Of a stretch of DNA of 64,000 nt, positions 10,800 through 22,450 are shown piece after piece (within the stretch, counting starts at the first letter, position 1; the number at the start of each line of letters is the position of its first letter). Below the pieces are notes generated by a model. That model worked only from the letters and a program-made list of their open reading frames with translations, was not told the DNA's origin and searched no databases. The stretch is from Polytrichum commune (taxonomy: Eukaryota; Streptophyta; Polytrichopsida; Polytrichales; Polytrichaceae). The stretch covers positions 51,794,758-51,858,757 of the forward strand of contig OX485805.1 of assembly GCA_950295325.1 (NCBI GenBank), written 5' to 3'. The position numbers were made by a program, and so were the translations under genes.

Positions 10800-11694
10800 G
10801 GGCATCCAACTAAGAGTGAGCACATAAGTGTCACATATTGTAGTCTTGGTTTCGGACCTCATTGTTCTTGATCAATTCCTACAATTCTTTTATTGCTATG
10901 TCTCATCATCAATTCTACTAAGAGCATCCCCACACGTTCCCATTAGAGACACCTACATGTTGTCAATTTAATTCAAGGCTAACTCTTCCAGAGTACACCT
11001 TCTACACCTAATATTATGTCACACTATAATTTTTTTTAATACCACATAATTTTTTTATCAATGTAAATCCTCTTGACCCATGCCATTTTTCAGCCCATAA
11101 TATAATAAGTTCAAAATCAAGTCTAATATGGAGTCATTATTTCTTACACAAACATAGATTACTATGGATTATAAAAAAAACAATAGAAATATTACACCAA
11201 ACACCATTATTGTGTTAATTGTTTATGGTTTTATTAATCTATTCGTCACCTTAATTTTCAACCCACACATAAAATACAATGGGCCAAGATATTCTATTGA
11301 TGTCTCAACAACCTATTGAATTTTTGTTAGTAGAAATTGAACTCATGAGTAAGATGTTATCGCATTGTGTAACTCCAAATAGTAACACGTAATAATTGGG
11401 ATAAATAGTTAGACAAATGCCATCCTAGTCCATTGCACATGTGCTCCCCCTCAACATTTTGGATTTGTGGGCAACAGTGAAGAACAATGGGCCAACGAGT
11501 TCAAAACCATGGTCACCATATTGTTCATTATATTTGAACATTGTTGTTAGATTGATTTTTGAGCATGAGAACCATAACTTGAAAAGACTCATGTAGAATG
11601 ATTGTGTTAAATATATATAGGGGCCACTCTCCTCTAAACCAAAGTCATATGATTTAACACCCCTTAATGTTAGTACTTGGTTGGGGTTTGGTCT

Positions 11695-12078
11695 AAAGTA
11701 CATGGCCCTATTGAGGGCACTTCCAACTCCACAAACAATTTTGAGCGTTGGATCCAATTGGAAATCACATCATATGGTTTGCAATTGCAAATTGCGCACA
11801 TTTTCATTCAATGTTTCAGAATCAAAGTTGAGATACAAAATGTACTAGAAGTCAAAGCACAATTTCAATTTCTCTTCAAGCAATCACATGGGCCCCTCCA
11901 ATTGTGCAAAGGATTGAACCTAAAATGATTTAACATGTTTAGTGATTGCACACAATCTAATCTCATAGTAACACATGTAATTTTGGTGTCCAACCTTAAC
12001 TGCAAGCCTTGCCATGTACCACTCAAATATTGAGTGTCTGATCAAGAAAAGTCACTGCATAAGGCCTACACATAAGGT
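11695..12078 (+). repeat. Dispersed repeat family C, copy 2
   Basis: Same start (GGCCCTATTGAGGGCACTTCC) and tail (TTAACTGCAAGCCTTGCCAT ... GATCAAGAAAAGTCACTGCA) as the copies at 10090 and 31942. A short open frame across it is not protein-like. Confidence 0.6.
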
Positions 12079-12451
12079 AAGCATGTATAATTCACCTATA
12101 TACCCAAAATCGACACACGTATTTGGACGGTGCGTGTTTAGGTGTCGATCTAAGAAGGGACATCAATAAGACATTTGAGTAAAAGAGATTGAGGTACATG
12201 TTCAAAATTTCTTTAACCATTCTACACTCAATAATGAACATAATCAAGAGGGTCTACGTGACCAAGTTATGGCTCCTTGACAATCACTTTCAAAAATTCA
12301 TATGGATTCAAGTCAAGTTCTGAATTTCTCTACCATTGAACATGGCTTCTCCATCCACATTCGTGGAACAACCAAAACTCAATGTTTGTGAATCAGAGTT
12401 GTAATTCACAGTGAACAGGAAAAACTTACCATTGAAGACCCATCTACCTTA

Positions 12452-13360
12452 GAGCAAGCCTAGTCATTCCTGGATTTGCATCTGCATCCGAGAACAAAAG
12501 TGGCCTTCATCCAGGATACAAATCTAGGAAAAAGTGCTACTCATCCTGCATTGCAACCACATGATTGTGAATTTGAAAAATCACCAGTTGAGGTTCAGGG
12601 GTTCAGGAAAATTTCCCATCGCAGATGAACCGGTTGAGTTTGAGAAATAACCTGTTGAAGATGAAGACTCCAGGAAAATTTCCCATCATAGATAAATTGG
12701 TTGAGTTTGAAATATAACCGGTTGAAGATCAAGGCTTCGGGAAAATCACCCATCACAGATGAACCGGTTGAGTTTGAGAAATAATTGGTTGAAAGACTTC
12801 GGAAAAATTCATCAACCAGTTCATCTGTGATGCATAATTTTCCCAGTTATTTCTCAAACTCAACCGCTTCATCTGCAATGGGTAATTTTCTCTCAAGTCT
12901 CAAACCTCAATTGGTTATTTCTCAAACTCAACCGCTTCATCTGCAATGGGTAATTTTCTCTCAAGTCTCAAACCTCAACTGGTTATTTCTCAAACTCAAC
13001 CGCTTCATCTGCAATGGGTAACTTTCTCTCAAGTCTCAAACCTCAACTGGTTATTTCTCAAACTCAACCGCTTCATCTGCAATGGGTAATTTTCTCTCAA
13101 GTCTCAAACCTCAACTGGTTATTTCTCAAACTCAACTGCTTCATGTGTAACTATGTGGCTGGTAACTAGCCAAAAAAAGTGGGGAAGTGGTTAAAAAACA
13201 TCTTGTCTCATTATCCACAACCCTCCATGCATATCTGCAAATAAAAACATCCCGGATGACATTTACAGGCACGGTTAACCTCACTATCCCACATCTGCAT
13301 TTGCATTGCGGATGCAAAAATGCAATTGCAAACACAAACGCGGGATGAGTGGGCTTGCTC
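12452..13360. mobile_element. Non-autonomous element with GAGCAAGCC terminal repeats and an internal convergent tandem array
   Basis: Left end GAGCAAGCCTAGTCATTCC; right end read inward GAGCAAGCCCACTCATCCC. Both are followed by a region rich in TGCATCTGCATCCG-type motifs. GAG-type ends and fold-back structure suggest a Mutator-like element, but the 9-bp flanks (TCTACCTTA versus TCTCCTAAC) do not match cleanly. About 12570-12805 holds units reading GGTTGAGTTTGAGAAATAAC; 12843-13145 holds the same unit on the opposite strand, so the element can fold on itself. Confidence 0.6.
12843..13145 (+). repeat. 68-bp tandem repeat, about 4.5 copies
   Basis: The anchor GCTTCATCTGCAATGGG recurs at 12866, 12934, 13002, 13070 and (diverged) 13138, an exact 68-bp period. 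Units are nearly identical, so expansion was recent. More diverged inverse copies fill 12570-12805. Confidence 0.9.
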
Positions 13361-13361
13361 T

Positions 13362-13820
13362 CTCCTAACCCCCTACTAATAAATGCTTCCAGGATTTGAG
13401 CAATTCCAAAATCTACTCTTTATCTAATCAATGAACGAGAAATAAAGTGTGTTTCTCTCAATGGAAGACAAAGTTGTGACCACTTTATTAAGACCCATCT
13501 ACCTTACAGGCTTTCCGTACATGACTCGACAGCGGGCATTGTGGGAAGAACAGCCTCCCTCTTCAAAGCCACAACCTCCAAACGCAAACTCCCTGGCTGC
13601 ACATGCAGGCAAGCTTTGCTCATTGGCCTGACACCGATGAGTGTTCAAGAAATATTTCAAATATTCGGATGCCAAGGGGGAGCTTCGATTCCCTGTCCAC
13701 CTCCTTCATTATCAAGCTGTGCAGACAGACAAACGAGGGCTTTCTAACTTTTTTAATATGCCTACAGATACAGTGACAAGTAGATGTCGTCTTCAGGTTG
13801 TTTGTTTTCTCAGCAACTAT
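13362..13820. other. Non-coding stretch
   Basis: Contains an isolated family A-type right end (AAGACCCATCTACCTT near 13490). No supportable gene; overlapping open frames at 13450-13950 do not resemble known proteins. Confidence 0.35.
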
Positions 13821-14198
13821 AACGTATGTGGGTGTTACTTGGTTCGATCCTCATGTTCTCCAACTTCTACTGATCAGATTTACATAACAAAAAGGGTGTG
13901 TTGCAATAGCATGTCTCGAATGAAACATATGCAAAACTTGGATTGAGAATCAGACCTCCCTGATTTAGTTATGGTTATCGGAAGTGCATGTTTGTTGATT
14001 TCTTGACTGGATACATAAGTCCTCCCAATTGTCTTCACCATTGAGTGTAGAGTAGTTATTGATATTTGAAGACGTAGTCCACTTTGTTTTAAACATGTGT
14101 CTTTGCGATGTTTTCTCTTTGACCCTCACAGAACCACATACCAATCAACTTATAGGGGTCCAATGAGGAAAATGAGCCACTTAAGATCCGTCTACGTT
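13821..14198 (+). mobile_element. Dispersed element family A, copy 2
   Basis: A 378-bp copy with ends AACGTATGTGGGTGTTACTTGG and (inward) AACGTAGACGGATCTTAAGTGG. Collinear with 10425-10799 throughout. Here the two termini form a clearer inverted repeat (AACGTA...TACGTT). Confidence 0.7.
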
Positions 14199-14759
14199 AA
14201 GTAATAACTATGTGATAGCATGCCCACACCAATGCTTGTTGTTGCTCCTTGCCAGTAGGAGTCCCTCTTGATAGGGGAAGTCCATCGCTTTCCAAATTTT
14301 ACTACTAATAGTGGGGATTTTTTGTCCTACCCACAATAACCTCGCTAGATGCATTGTACTACAATTTCGCCTATTCACTTCACGGCATACAAGACATAAA
14401 ACTACCATAAAGACGGAAAGTCTCACGCTATTTTGAGCCAGTCATTGGTCCTAGTGTGGGCATCCTATGATCCACATGACTCCGGAGTTCACCAAATGTG
14501 CACAATAGGTGATCTTGTCAATAAAATCTTTAACATGCTCATTTGTCATCTCCGTGTCATGTTTACCACATTGAATGACTCTTGAAACTCGTCTCATTCA
14601 TGTGAGTTACCAAGCGGTTGTTTTGCTAGTCAGGAATTAGGGTAAGGGAGTCCATGACTCCACTCCAAATGCAGATTTTACTGGGAGAATTGCACATTGC
14701 ACAAGAATCTTGGCGGTCTTAAGGGTAGACATGTCTAATTCCAACACAACAAAAATTTG
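14199..14759. other. Possible gene or retroelement fragment, minus strand, unidentified
   Basis: A minus-strand open frame around 14208-14426 and the adjacent 14430-14700 give patchy protein-like segments (for example V-I-Q-C-G-K-H-D-T-E-M-T-N-E-H-V) interrupted by stops. This faintly recalls the zinc-binding tail of plant LINEs, but not strongly enough to name it. Confidence 0.2.
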
Positions 14760-15066
14760 GACACCTATATTTGAGTGTTATTTGGCTAGGTGCAAATCTA
14801 AGAACGAACACCAAAAGATATGTGTTTATCAAAGATTGGACTATGTGCTCAAAATAAGCTATCAATTCTAGGTCCCACGGTCAGCATGATTGGGAGGGGG
14901 ACCTATATGACCACTTAATGAACATGAGAATCTTCCCTTTGGTGTTAAATAAGATATCCATATGAGCTCCAAAAAATTTGAAGCAATGACTACATGCACA
15001 ATTTCGATTTGCTAATCATCTCGCACTACTTGCATGTTTCATATCCTTTATGAAGTGGGTGCAACG
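14760..15066 (+). repeat. Dispersed repeat family E, copy
   Basis: Long copy of family E, ending TTTATGAAGTGGGTGCAA like the copy near 5250. Shares TGGACTATGTGCTCAAAAT, TTCTAGGTCC, TATATGACCACTTAATGA and CATATGAGCTCCAAAA. Confidence 0.55.
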
Positions 15067-15111
15067 AAAATTATTATAAAATTTTAAAAAATAAAAGAAG
15101 AAGAAGAAGAA

Positions 15112-15275
15112 GTCCATTTTTTTTGCTTATGAACTGGAGGATTTTGGTTACCCATTGTACAAAAACCACAGTCGAAAACCTCCAGATGACAACCAAGATG
15201 ATTGCATTTTCTTGCCATGAGTTGCAATGACCAAGTTGCAATAGATTGTTGTAATATACAAGTTTTCTTCTAGTA
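15112..15275. mobile_element. CACTA-type MITE, 5'-truncated copy
   Basis: The right arm AAGTTTTCTTCTAGT and inner segments (TTTCTTGCCATGAGTTGCAATG, GGTTACCCATTGT) match the intact elements at 6206 and 41158. The left terminus is missing, replaced by an AGA-rich run near 15100. Confidence 0.6.
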
Positions 15276-17041
15276 TTACATAGCCTTACTTCTCCAGAAA
15301 CGGCCATGCACTTTTCTCTGTGCAAATGGGTGGTTCGTGTGTTGCTCCATAGCCACTCAAATCTGCATTTTATGCTTTCACTTTTGTCCTCCATACACGG
15401 TTGGTGGTGCTTCTCAGTCTTTGTGGATTTGCTGCTGAAGCAGTTTGAAGACGTGGAATCTCGTTCTCTTCTCTTGGAAGACCATGCTTCGGTTCTATTG
15501 GGATTGAAATCCTAGATCTTGCAAGTGCAATAAAATTATCAAGTTTTGGAATCTCGTGACTGAAAAAGCAGACTTCAATGAGTTCGATTCATCAGTTGAG
15601 CTCATAAAGGATTCAATTTGTTAGTTGAGCTCAAAAGGATATCAAATCATTTTCAATGGTGAATTCAAGTTTGCTCAACAATAAAGCCTGAGGGGCCTCC
15701 TCATGTAATTAAATGTTCACATGAACCAACGACCTATAGAGTATTCTATTACTTTTCTCCATTTCTAGTGCCACCCACCTTCTTTTTCTTTTCAAACACT
15801 CATCTCTTATTGGGACACCCTTAAAAACTACATTGGTTTATGTTGTATAATGGATTTGTATAGCTCAAATTCATTGCTCGAGTTCCATTTAGAAGTTTTG
15901 TGGGCAAGTGTTTGAAGGTTTCGAGAAGTGATAGAGTCGAGCTTAGCCAATTCACCGTTTTTTCTTACGGAGGCCCCCAAGACCATCTTTTCCTAAGAAA
16001 ACCCACCTCATGACGACTAAGGAGGCGCCCCTCTCAATATATACATTCCTTTGAGTTCCAACAATAATTTCATGAAACTTTCATGTAATTTGACGTATAA
16101 TCATAACGATCATCCGGAGTGTGGTTGGAACTAGTACGAGGTCATTGAGCTTGAAGCACGCCTTGAAGGTGGAAGCAACATGCCGAACCAAATATGCCCC
16201 AAAATAACACTCAAGCTCAATATGAGAGACACTCGCCAATAGGTCAATTAACTTTGACCCTTCTAAAATAAGCATATAGAATACAAAATGAAAATCACAA
16301 ATTCTCGCATTATGCTTGTCTATCTCCAAACTTTATCTATTTTCAAACTAGAGGATGTTCCATGGCTTCATCTAAATTGAATCAAACCCTATTCTCACAT
16401 TTTTTTTCTTCTCCATGACAATGTGTACTTTGCAGCCGTTCGTTTTTCTCGTATTTATAAATTTTGTTTTCTTTTAGATGTGTACTTAAGTTGTCTACAA
16501 TGTGTGAGTGGCTGATCCAAAAACCAATGGTGGCAAGTGGGATGAAAGGCATTGGTCTATGGTGGTCTAAATTCCTTATTCTATGAAATGTACCCCTATG
16601 AGAAAGAGGTCCAATATTAATGTATTTGGGTTACAATTAGGCCCAAACAATAACATTAGGTCTACAATACAACTTGGCATGTGGCCACATTATTATGTGT
16701 GACAACACATGATATAAACATTGACTTATAAATGTTATTATGTATACATACATATCCAAGTCTAAAATGTACATATTTGAAAGAAAACCCATTATAAGCT
16801 ATATATGAGTTTCACTTTGAGAATCCATGAGAATCACATGGATATTGGTTATATATCAAGCTCAACGTTCATGTTCCTTGCTTGGATATGCTAATGTGCT
16901 TGTGTTATTTTGTCGTGTATTTCTCAAACCCCTAGATATTGTAAAGTGCTCAAAGTTGTTTCCATGGTAGGTGCATTCACCTTATAGAATTTCCAAAATA
17001 TAATACTTTCAAATATAGTTCAAGAATCCATTGGCATGACA
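15276..17041. other. Stretch with two unidentified short ORFs
   Basis: An ATG-initiated 69-codon frame at 15306-15515 (+) and an 82-codon frame at 16081-16329 (-) are the most protein-like, with mixed hydrophobic and charged residues. Neither resembles a family I recognise. The rest, including AT-rich 16400-17040, shows nothing clear. Confidence 0.25.
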
Positions 17042-17570
17042 TTGTGGACCAGAGTCCGGGAAGTTTTGGGAGGCAACCGGTAGATTTCCTGCAAATTTTC
17101 ATTCATCCCGGTTTTTTTAAAATTTGCCCGGAAGTGGCAGTGAGGTGGTAAGAGTAGTCGGAAAATTTCCTAGAATTTCAATTTCTTCCGGTGGCATTGC
17201 CTCCATTGGCCAATTTCAATTGGCAAATTTCCTACACTTAGAAAATATAGCCGGTTTTTTTATTTTCATGTATTCTTTGATTTTTTTGTACTTCTAAAGT
17301 ATTGTTTTGTTCCATATCTCTGTCAGGATTTGAACCTGGCTTTGCCCCTACCAAATTAGGGCCAGAGATTCAGCCTCCCAAAAATGCACAAACCTAGAAT
17401 AAGATTCATGCATTTTTGGGAAGCTGGTTAGTACGACATGCCCACACATATGCAAAAATCAAAGCATGTGTTAAAAAACATAGAGGAAAGAACATACAAT
17501 CCACCACTAATAACAATCAAAACATGTGGGAAGAGAATGGAAAGCATAAGATGCAACCAAATGCAAGGTA

Positions 17571-17865
17571 TCAAGACAAATCATCATATACTAAAGTGGA
17601 AGTGCTAGCTGTAGGACCCGTGGCTGCACCAGACAGATAAGTAGTTGGGTTAGCATAAAGAAACTTGTATTTTGTTTCATTCTTCCACATGGGTATGGCA
17701 TCCATCAAAATAGCATCATACTCCTCTTCAGGCCCTTCTAAAGCAACTCTGAGTAAAGCTTCCAAGTTTTTGCTTCCCAATCTATTCCTTACCCGTGTTT
17801 TAATCAAATTTTGAATGCTAAAGGTCAAATTAGGGATTTCGTATAGAATTAGACCGGCTTGAAAA
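17571..17865 (-). pseudogene. hAT transposase C-terminal (dimerisation) fragment
   Basis: An open segment of about 95 codons with no start ATG. It reads LTFSIQNLIKTRVRNRLG, then LEALLRVALEGPEEEYDAIL, then IPMWKNETKYKF. The R-x-R-N-R-L-G, E-A-L-L-R and E-G-P blocks match the C-terminal dimerisation region of plant hAT transposases as I know them. It ends with a stop shortly after a Thr/Ser/Ala-rich tail. The zinc finger and RNase-H-like catalytic domains are absent. Its place inside a TSD-flanked hAT element supports the family call. Confidence 0.65.
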
Positions 17866-18063
17866 GATGAAGCAACATTTTGGGCTTACAAATAGACTAT
17901 AACAAGCTCAAAGATGAAGCATTCACAACATAATTCACAACCGAGGCAACATGGAGTCGTCACTTCTTCTTTTCAATTCTGTCATCTCAAAATTGCCAGT
18001 GCCACAAATTTCCCTGTTGCACACAATGCAGTCACTTGAATGCACACAAGAATTCGCACACAT

Positions 18064-18525
18064 TCAAACACAGAAGCAATCCAGGAGAGAATCGTCCAGA
18101 ATGACATACGGGCAGTAAGATTTGGACCACACAACCATAGGCTCCGACGAATTGGTCTTCTTGATCTGAGTGAGTTGCGGGCACCAGCCAAGCCCAGTAG
18201 GGATAGCGCCGGTGAAGTCGTTGAAAGAGAGGCTCAGCACCTGCAAGCTGCTGCAATTGATCTCAGTTGGGAGGGTCCCAGTGAGAGAATTGTGAGAAAG
18301 GTCGATCACTTTGATGGACGGCATTTGTGTGTACATCCCCGCAGGTATGCTACGGTTGCTACCCACAAGCTCATTGCTTGTTAGGTTTAGGGTTTGCAGC
18401 CCCTTGCAGACACCGAACCCATTTTCTGTGAAATTCCCTTGGAGGATATTGTAGGAGAGATCCAGTTTGCTGGTTTGAGATCCAGTATGAAAATTAATTC
18501 CTATAAAGTATGAGATTGGCCGGCT
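18064..18525 (-). pseudogene. LRR receptor-like kinase fragment (ectodomain only)
   Basis: A minus-strand open segment reads as four consecutive plant-type leucine-rich repeats: KLDLSYNILQGNF, LNLTSNELVGSN with SIPAGMY, VIDLSHNSLTGTLPTEI, and LSLSFNDFTGAIPTGLG. These fit LxxLxLxxNxLxGxIPxxL of receptor-like kinases and proteins. There is no signal peptide, membrane segment or kinase domain, and no convincing start codon; the frame runs on about 34 codons past the last repeat and stops. It lies wholly within the hAT element and on the same strand as the transposase tail, so it looks like transposon cargo. The source subfamily cannot be determined. Confidence 0.85.
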
Positions 18526-18745
18526 ACTAGCCTACAAAAATTATTTACAGTAGGTAAATTTCCCCCTTACACTAAAGGTAAAAGGCAAAATTCCTACACA
18601 TAATTTTCTAGACCGGTCCATTTCCTACAAAAAAAAAATTCATCCGGAAGCTCATCCTACACTTTGCTATTTCATTCGGAAATTCTCAATTTCAACCGGC
18701 TAGGTCGTAACTAAATGCCGGTACTCCCCGTTCATAGTTGTGGAC

Positions 18746-20233
18746 CCAAACTCAAAACCCTCTTCCATCCAAAATATCTCTATACAATGGAAGGCATAGT
18801 GGTGGGCATCCTAAAAATGTGAGGTCAAACTACATAAAATCTTGACTTCCCAATTTGTCAATTAAGGATTGGTGGGCCAAGCTAAGCTTGCATATCCTGA
18901 TCCAAGTTTAGGGTGGTGGGTCATGTATGTGGACATAACCTATTTTAGACCATAGAGTAGCTCCCTCAAAGTTATTGGGATTGGAAGATGAGGTCAAAGG
19001 ATTTCCACCCAACTTTCAAAATCATGCTTTGGCACACTACAAGACAAGCTAATGAGTTCTTGATGTAGGAAAACACCTCGAAAAAAGTGACGGAGTAAAG
19101 TCGTAGTTTGGTTCCTCACTTTGTGGATACCCCTAGTGCTACAATTTTGTTTGCAAATATATATTTGGTAGATTACTATTGAGCCACACAAAGTGATCAT
19201 ATCATTGTTCACAATAGCATGGACCACAATTCCCAATACCGTATCCATAATTGGCATGGATACTTGTATTTTATGCTACCATAAATATCCAACATACAAA
19301 AATCAAGATTTCGCAAATACTGCACATGGCTCTCTATCTCATCTTTTTACTATGTTGGAATGTGGTCTCCATGTGGGATGCAAGTGGATCTTAGCGAATT
19401 TGAGTATGACATGTGGCAAAATCTAAGGGGAAAGTTTGTGTCGGAATAGAGAGCCCTCTATGGTGATGTCGGGCCATGTGCCACACTAATAATGCTCCCT
19501 AATGGTTATATACATATATCCGGTTGTAGTACAATGTTTATGATACTTACTGTCATGCACCCCATGTGCAAAGGGCCTAAACTAGATGCCCAGAGGTCTC
19601 AAAGTGCCATGCCTACTCAATGCCAACACGATTCCAATCATCGATGTACATAACTCCTTCAAGTGAAATAAATCTAAATTATGATAGTCAAAGTAGCACA
19701 TTTAGATACTTTAGACAATAGTCTTGCGTTTTAGTATGCAAGGGGAAGATATTTTTGAGCGGCCTAATCACAAGTATCATGTGTTTACATTTTAGTATCC
19801 AAGAGGAAGATACATACAATGGCCAGTGTCATTTGTGCACACATTAGTTAACTTGTAGACCATCACGTAGCATAAACATGCACCTCATTACGCTATGAAA
19901 CATACGCATGCCAAGATATTCGTCAGTGCAGTTGGATGCCAAGTTTCACGAGGTGAACTTATGGTGAAGTTGTTGATGATTAGTGTAACCTAGAAAGCGC
20001 CTCCAAATAGGGTGAGTGACACTCTTACGCATGTGGCAGTAAATATATCATAAACGGTGAAGTATTGGTCCTCATGCAACAAAATCTGGTGGAGCAACTT
20101 AGTACCATTTCCGACAGCGTTGTTTTTGTTTTTATTTTATACACGGTTATTTTGAACCACCATGAAATAATGCCACGGACAAATCCCTCACAACCCAATT
20201 GGCTGGGGTGGGGCCAGATCACGGTAGAGTAAG
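18746..20233. other. Non-coding stretch
   Basis: AT-rich, with no recognisable protein, tandem repeat or clear inverted repeat. Short frames around 19000-19430 are not convincing. Confidence 0.35.
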
Positions 20234-20468
20234 TTAAATCCTGTCCCTGATGTATAATCGACTCACCAAGGGAAAGGGACCCAAAATAACCTTGAAGTTA
20301 CTTAGCATTTGGGCCCAAGAGTGGCAACTGATGAAGCCGAGATCTTTCGAGCCTCCTTGCATGACTGCATGCATGGCATCAACGCGGTCACCCACTAGCC
20401 TTGATCCCACAAAAGAAACCACGAGGACTCCCTTCCTTATCCATGGCCCCATGAATATAGTCGACATT
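20234..20468 (-). CDS. Unidentified short ORF
   Basis: From an ATG at 20468 to a stop at 20234 the minus strand encodes about 77 residues with a protein-like mix: MGPWIRKGVLVVSFVGSRLV, then a M-H-A-V-M-Q-G-G-S-K segment. The open frame continues upstream into the family B repeat at 20488, which is unlikely to be coding. I do not recognise the family. It could be a captured exon or chance. Confidence 0.25.
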
Positions 20469-20487
20469 ACGTTTATGGGCGTCAATG

Positions 20488-20933
20488 TAGAAGCACGGAA
20501 AACGGTGTGAGAAATAAGTGTCGATTCGGGTAGCAAGAAAGAGTGGCTTGACATTTGTGGCGATATTTTACGTTGAATAGAGTAGAGTAGAGGAAGTGAT
20601 GAGGAATGCAAGTTCTTTCGTGATTTCCTTATTTGCAACTAATTACTTGCATTTTTTCCAAGTAGGCGAGTAATCAAAACCCCCTACTTGTTTAGTAGAG
20701 TCTCCCTAATTTGAGCATCAGGTCATCGTACGAATGCATACAAAAACGGTTAACTCGATTGCACCCAAAAGTGATCTCAAGTGGTTTGAAACGAGACTTA
20801 TTTGGTCTACCACTGCATCCTTTTCGGGCCACCACTTTAATACTTAGCCGTTTCGGGCCTACATAAGAATCGTTCTACTCCTAGTCTCGTGCACAAATAG
20901 TGGTCATTCACCGTCTTCCGTTTTTTCTACCTT
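20488..20933 (+). mobile_element. Dispersed element family B, copy 1
   Basis: About 446 bp with inverted ends GTAGAAGCACGGAAAACGG and (inward) AAGGTAGAAAAAACGGAAGA. Internal landmarks shared by five copies are AAGAGTGGCTTGA, GAGTCTCCCTAATT, CACCCAAAAGTGA, CATCCTTTTCGGGCCACCAC and a terminal GTGGTCATTCACCG. Non-coding. Confidence 0.65.
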
Positions 20934-21310
20934 ATTCGGTTCCATTTTTGTGTTCTCTGACTTCTACTGATTATACTTAACACAACGAAACCAGTGTCAA
21001 TAGGAAACTCTACGATAGAACATCAACATAAAAATCATGGTTGTTGAGTGCATGTTTGTTGTTAACCTCCCTTGATCTAGTCATGGTTATTGGAAGCGCA
21101 TGTTTGTTGGTTCCTTCAGTGAGTACATAGGTCCTTCTGATCGTGTTCACTATCGAGTGCGGAGTAGTTGATCAAATCTGAAGATGTAGTCCAATCTCCT
21201 TTAAACATACGTCTTCACAATGTTTGTACTTTGATCCAAACCAAACCGAACACCAATCCAATATAGGTGTCTAAAATAGAAAAAATAACCAAATAACACC
21301 CACATACCTT
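20934..21310 (+). mobile_element. Dispersed element family A, copy 3
   Basis: Collinear with the other family A copies (TTCTACTGATTATACTTAACAC, GGTTATTGGAAGCGCATG, GTGTTCACTATCGAGTG). It ends in ACACCCACATACCTT, so the right terminus here carries the AAGGTATGTGGGTGT version. It directly follows family B copy 1. Confidence 0.55.
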
Positions 21311-21767
21311 AACATATTGACAAATTTGACCCACGTTAAGTTGGTCCAAGTTGCATCTTAAGTCAATAGAGTTTGGATTCTTCCAAACGGACCAAACATG
21401 CATTCGTGTTAAAATAGGCAGACCACAAATTTGTGACATTCATGTACACTACTAAGTTGAATGTGGAATCCCGAAAAGGAAGTGGTTTTAGACCACATAT
21501 GAAAGATGTGAAGAGTCGTATTCATACTACGTATGTCTCTATATGGTTGGAATTATTCTCATTAAAAGCTTAGAATGTTTCTCTTCCCAATATTGATACT
21601 TTTTCTATTATTTTGTGATTATCACTTGAATTTTTTTTTGATTGGATTAAAAAATGGGGCACTTTAATGCGAAGGAGAGTTGGAAGTGACAAACATGTAA
21701 TTATAGTTTCTCAAAGTAGGTTTCTGAGAAATATATTGATAGAGGTGGTGTGGAACTTTCAAAGCTA

Positions 21768-21964
21768 CACTAAATAGTCCGATTAATGTGGGCCACAATA
21801 AATTTTCAATGCATTAAAATTCCTAAATTTTAGACGTTTTGATGATTATTTTTCTTTCATTAAAGCCACTTGGCCCAATAATTTTCAAAAAAAAAAGATA
21901 TAATTGTTTTGAGTTATTTTCTGCCCAACCTACTAGCAACCTACAGTAATAGGACTATTTAGTG
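21768..21964. mobile_element. Short inverted-repeat element with CACTAAATAGTCC ends
   Basis: A 197-bp element with left end CACTAAATAGTCCGATTAATGTGGG and right end read inward CACTAAATAGTCCTATTACTGT (in pieces). It is flanked by TA on both sides (21766-21767, 21965-21966). A diverged relative lies at 52050-52392. The TA duplication would suit a Tc1/mariner-type MITE; 2 bp alone is weak evidence. Confidence 0.6.
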
Positions 21965-22287
21965 TACCAATGGGGGAAAAGCTCACAAATCCGAACTACA
22001 TATTCATATCAACTTTTTATATGTTGCAGGGATTTCCAATTGGTTGGCACTTACGATTTGAATTGTTGTTTGACATCAAAATCATGACGGGTGTTTGGAA
22101 CTGGTGAGAGGGAATTGGTAGGAGCATACTTCTCCATACATCCAACATCAAAACTTGCTTGCCTATTTAGGTTCGTGGCTGATTCATGGATTCATTTCAA
22201 ATGATATGCACTAGAATAAGGGCCACTTTGCCCTGGAGCTAGAGGGCCCTTGACCCATGATATACAAATTATGTGATTGGTTGAGAA

Positions 22288-22450
22288 GTTGGAGACGGTC
22301 CAACTTCACTTTACACTAGACCACGAGGGCATGAGGGATCAAAAAAATGGAGTGGGTGAAAATTCTACATGGCGTCATGTATGACACCAAATGCTTCATG
22401 GTCTACCATATATTGCTTTAGGCACATCAAAGAGGTGGGTCTCACACAAA
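22288..22450 (+). repeat. Diverged dispersed repeat (pair with 62525-62710)
   Basis: Shares an ordered set of short blocks with 62525-62710: TTCACACTA/TTTACACTA, AAAATCTACATGG, a TATG-x-CA(C/T)CAAATG block, TCATGGTC and a terminal ACACAAAAC. Low identity; function unknown. Confidence 0.35.

Larger units (their letters stand above)
17050..18737 (-). mobile_element. hAT element carrying a captured LRR receptor gene fragment (Pack-type hAT)
   Basis: The element is bounded by a perfect 8-bp TSD, TTGTGGAC (17042-17049 and 18738-18745). Left end: CAGAGTCCGGGAAGTTTTGG. Right end read inward: CTATGAACGGGGAGTACCGG. Both resemble the ends of the hAT elements at 7773-8437 and 8500-8720. CCGG-rich subterminal zones (about 17050-17290 and 18525-18737) bracket two minus-strand coding remnants: an LRR receptor fragment (18525-18064) and a hAT transposase dimerisation tail (17865-17571). 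No transposase catalytic core is present, so it is non-autonomous. The LRR piece is visibly GC-richer than its surroundings, as expected for a captured gene segment. The TSD, ends and cargo are seen directly; capture by the element is inferred. Confidence 0.8.

Noticed and set aside
17315-17385. tRNA-like sequence: the reverse complement contains GGTTCAAATCCTGAC, like a T-arm
   Set aside because: No matching acceptor stem or anticodon arm could be built around it, and it lies inside the hAT element.
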